A DNA stretch of 64,000 bases, taken from Methanobacteriota archaeon. Its GTDB lineage: Archaea > Halobacteriota > Methanomicrobia > Methanomicrobiales > Methanoculleaceae. Below, in pieces: positions 62,601-64,000 of the stretch. Position 1 is the stretch's first letter; each line of letters begins with the position of its first letter. Position numbers and translations under genes: made by a program. Location of the stretch: NCBI GenBank assembly GCA_030446015.1, contig JASUSO010000001.1, forward strand, positions 1 to 64,000. The letters are read 5' to 3'. Under the pieces are notes generated by a model, which was given only the letters and a program-made list of their open reading frames with translations, was not told the origin of the DNA and searched no databases.

Positions 62601-62796
62601 TGTAGATGACGTCCGCCGTATCGGGGTCGGTCTGGATCGTCGCGGGGTTTGAGTTGACGAGGACGACCTCGACCCCCTCCTCCCGGAGCGCGCGGCAGGC
62701 CTGCGACCCCGAGAAGTCGAACTCGGCCGCCTGCCCGATCTGGATGGGGCCGGAACCGATGATGAGGACTTTCTTGATATGAGATTTCTTCGGCAT
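59626..62796 (-). CDS. carB: Carbamoyl-phosphate synthase large chain
   Basis: 1056 residues. Two ATP-grasp halves are evident ([23 protein letters not shown] and [22 protein letters not shown]), each with its own [13 protein letters not shown] or [13 protein letters not shown] loop. The C-terminal MGS-like domain contains [21 protein letters not shown]. It makes carbamoyl phosphate for arginine and pyrimidines. The ATG overlaps the carA stop by one base (TAATG). Confidence 0.96.
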   Translation of the reverse strand: [1056 protein letters not shown]

Positions 62797-63851
62797 TATG
62801 GAATCTCCCTGTATATGCGGTCAAAGAAGTGCATCTCCGTGTCCCGGGGGCCGCCGTGCGCCTCCGGGTGGAACTGGACGCAGGTGATGTTAAGGTCGCG
62901 GTTCTCGAACCCCTCGACCGTGCCGTCGTTCACGTTCCGGTACGAGACCGTGCATCCCTCGGGCAGGGTCTCCTCGTCCACCGCGAACCCGTGGTTCTGC
63001 GTGGTGATGTAGATGCTCCCGTCCTTGTAGCGGACCGGCTGGTTCGTCCCCCGGTGTCCGAACTTCATCTTGTAGGTCTCGGCACCGAGCGCGAGCGCGG
63101 CGACCTGGATGCCCATGCAGATCCCGATGACCGGCACCTCCCCGGCGAGGTCGCGGACGCACCGGATGGCGTGCGTCGCCCTCCTCGGGTCGCCGGGGCC
63201 GTTGCTGATGAAGAGTGCGTCCGGCTCCGCCGCCATCACCTCGTCCGGTGCGGCGGTGTGCGGGAAGACGTAGATGTCAGCACCCCGGAGGGCGAGGCTC
63301 TCGAGAATGTGCCGCTTCACCCCGAGATCGATGACGGCGATCCTCTTCCCGGGGCCGCTGATCCGGTAGGGCTCAGGGCAGGAGACGCTCCCGATGAGGT
63401 CGATGTCGCTGATCGGGGGGACTGCCCGGGCGCGCCTGACCGCCTCGTCCCCGTCGTCGCTCCCCACAATGAGCGATGCCCTGAACGTGCCGACCGTCCG
63501 GGTCTTTATCGTCAGACGGCGGGTGTCGACGCCTGATATCCCGAGAAGACCGTTCTCTTCAAAATATTCTGCAACCGAAGGGCGCGCCGCGGGCACGCGT
63601 GCGATCTCGCGCGCGACGCAGCCCTGCGCGTGAACCTTCGGGCTCTCAAAATTCTGCTGGTCTACACCATAGTTCCCGATGAGGGGATACGTAAACATCA
63701 AAATCTGTCCGGCATAACTGGGGTCGGTCAATGCCTCCATGTAACCGGTCATCTGCGTCGTGAAGACGAGTTCGCCGGAACATGTCCCTTCAACGCCAAA
63801 ACCATCCCCTACAACAAATGTTCCGTCTTCAAGACCCAGAACCGCCTTCAT
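62796..63851 (-). CDS. carA: Carbamoyl-phosphate synthase small chain
   Basis: 351 residues. The N-terminal domain has LGLEDGTFVVGDGFGVEG and GVDTRRLTIKTRTVG; the class I glutaminase has the cysteine nucleophile in IGICMGIQVAALALG, the histidine-glutamate pair in QFHPEAHGGPRD. It supplies ammonia from glutamine to CarB. First gene of carA-carB. Confidence 0.96.
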   Translation of the reverse strand: MKAVLGLEDGTFVVGDGFGVEGTCSGELVFTTQMTGYMEALTDPSYAGQILMFTYPLIGNYGVDQQNFESPKVHAQGCVAREIARVPAARPSVAEYFEENGLLGISGVDTRRLTIKTRTVGTFRASLIVGSDDGDEAVRRARAVPPISDIDLIGSVSCPEPYRISGPGKRIAVIDLGVKRHILESLALRGADIYVFPHTAAPDEVMAAEPDALFISNGPGDPRRATHAIRCVRDLAGEVPVIGICMGIQVAALALGAETYKMKFGHRGTNQPVRYKDGSIYITTQNHGFAVDEETLPEGCTVSYRNVNDGTVEGFENRDLNITCVQFHPEAHGGPRDTEMHFFDRIYREIP

Positions 63852-64000
63852 GAATTACCATACCATGTGGATCAGATTCCTTAATATAATTGTGGCATGG
63901 AGATAATGGCGATTCGAGGGCTCAGAACGGATAGATTGCGCCTTCATGATTTGAGAGGCAATACAAGGATATTTCCATACTCTGCTAGTCAGGGAAGGGA
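63852..64000 (-). promoter_or_regulatory. carA promoter
   Basis: Read on the minus strand, CAATTATATTAAGG (63892-63879) is a TATA element about 30 bases before the carA ATG (63851), giving a very short leader. The rest of the segment to the window end has no recognised gene. Confidence 0.6.

Overview
The window is a GC-rich stretch of a methanogenic archaeon, most likely a Methanoculleus-like member of the Methanomicrobiales. The evidence is a methanogenesis marker 14 protein, a [NiFe] hydrogenase of the F420-non-reducing type with Hyp maturation genes, a tetraether lipid synthase next to CarS, archaeal DnaG primase, archaeal UMP kinase, AT-rich TATA boxes about 25-35 bp upstream of start codons, and many leaderless starts. 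The genus is an inference from gene content; no 16S gene is present.

Layout. 280-5929: a PAPS-reductase/cysteine-desulfurase fusion, small conserved proteins and a Pit phosphate transporter with its DUF47 partner. 5930-18687: an accessory island with an Mrr-type endonuclease remnant, a Fic protein, a 30-bp repeat, a two-gene PLD-helicase plus Eco57I-type methyltransferase module, a small operon of EVE, DUF365 and a divergent TATA-binding protein, then three damaged or truncated genes (ATPase C-terminus, DUF1016 nuclease, DnaQ exonuclease). 18742-38644: mostly housekeeping genes: nth with an altered Fe-S loop, tRNA-Pro, pyrH, amrS, a Mut7-C protein, a glycosyltransferase, a GalT-like protein, a 1162-residue HEAT-repeat protein, msrB, hypC-hypA-hypE, pyrC, dnaG, an ATP-grasp ligase and a hydrogenase protease. 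38746-45167: an unusual cluster joining roadblock-type proteins and a MinD-like ATPase to a ferredoxin, a V4R protein and hydrogenase small and large subunits. 45325-55267: alanine dehydrogenase-like protein, Tes and carS (archaeal lipid core), pyrE, purD, argF, methanogenesis marker 14, a PPOX-fold protein and argG. 55692-59052: a betaine/proline-type ABC transporter. 59053-59625: an intergenic inverted-repeat cluster. 59626-63851: carA-carB.

How the genes fit. carAB, argF and argG provide carbamoyl phosphate, citrulline and argininosuccinate; carAB, pyrC, pyrE and pyrH serve pyrimidine synthesis. HypC/A/E and the endopeptidase can mature the hydrogenase encoded in the same window. Tes and CarS act on archaeal membrane lipids. 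The ABC transporter suggests osmolyte uptake. The two best candidates for undescribed biology are the hydrogenase cluster with roadblock/MinD proteins (38746-45167) and the EVE-DUF365-TBP-like operon beside the PLD-helicase/methyltransferase module (7693-16338).
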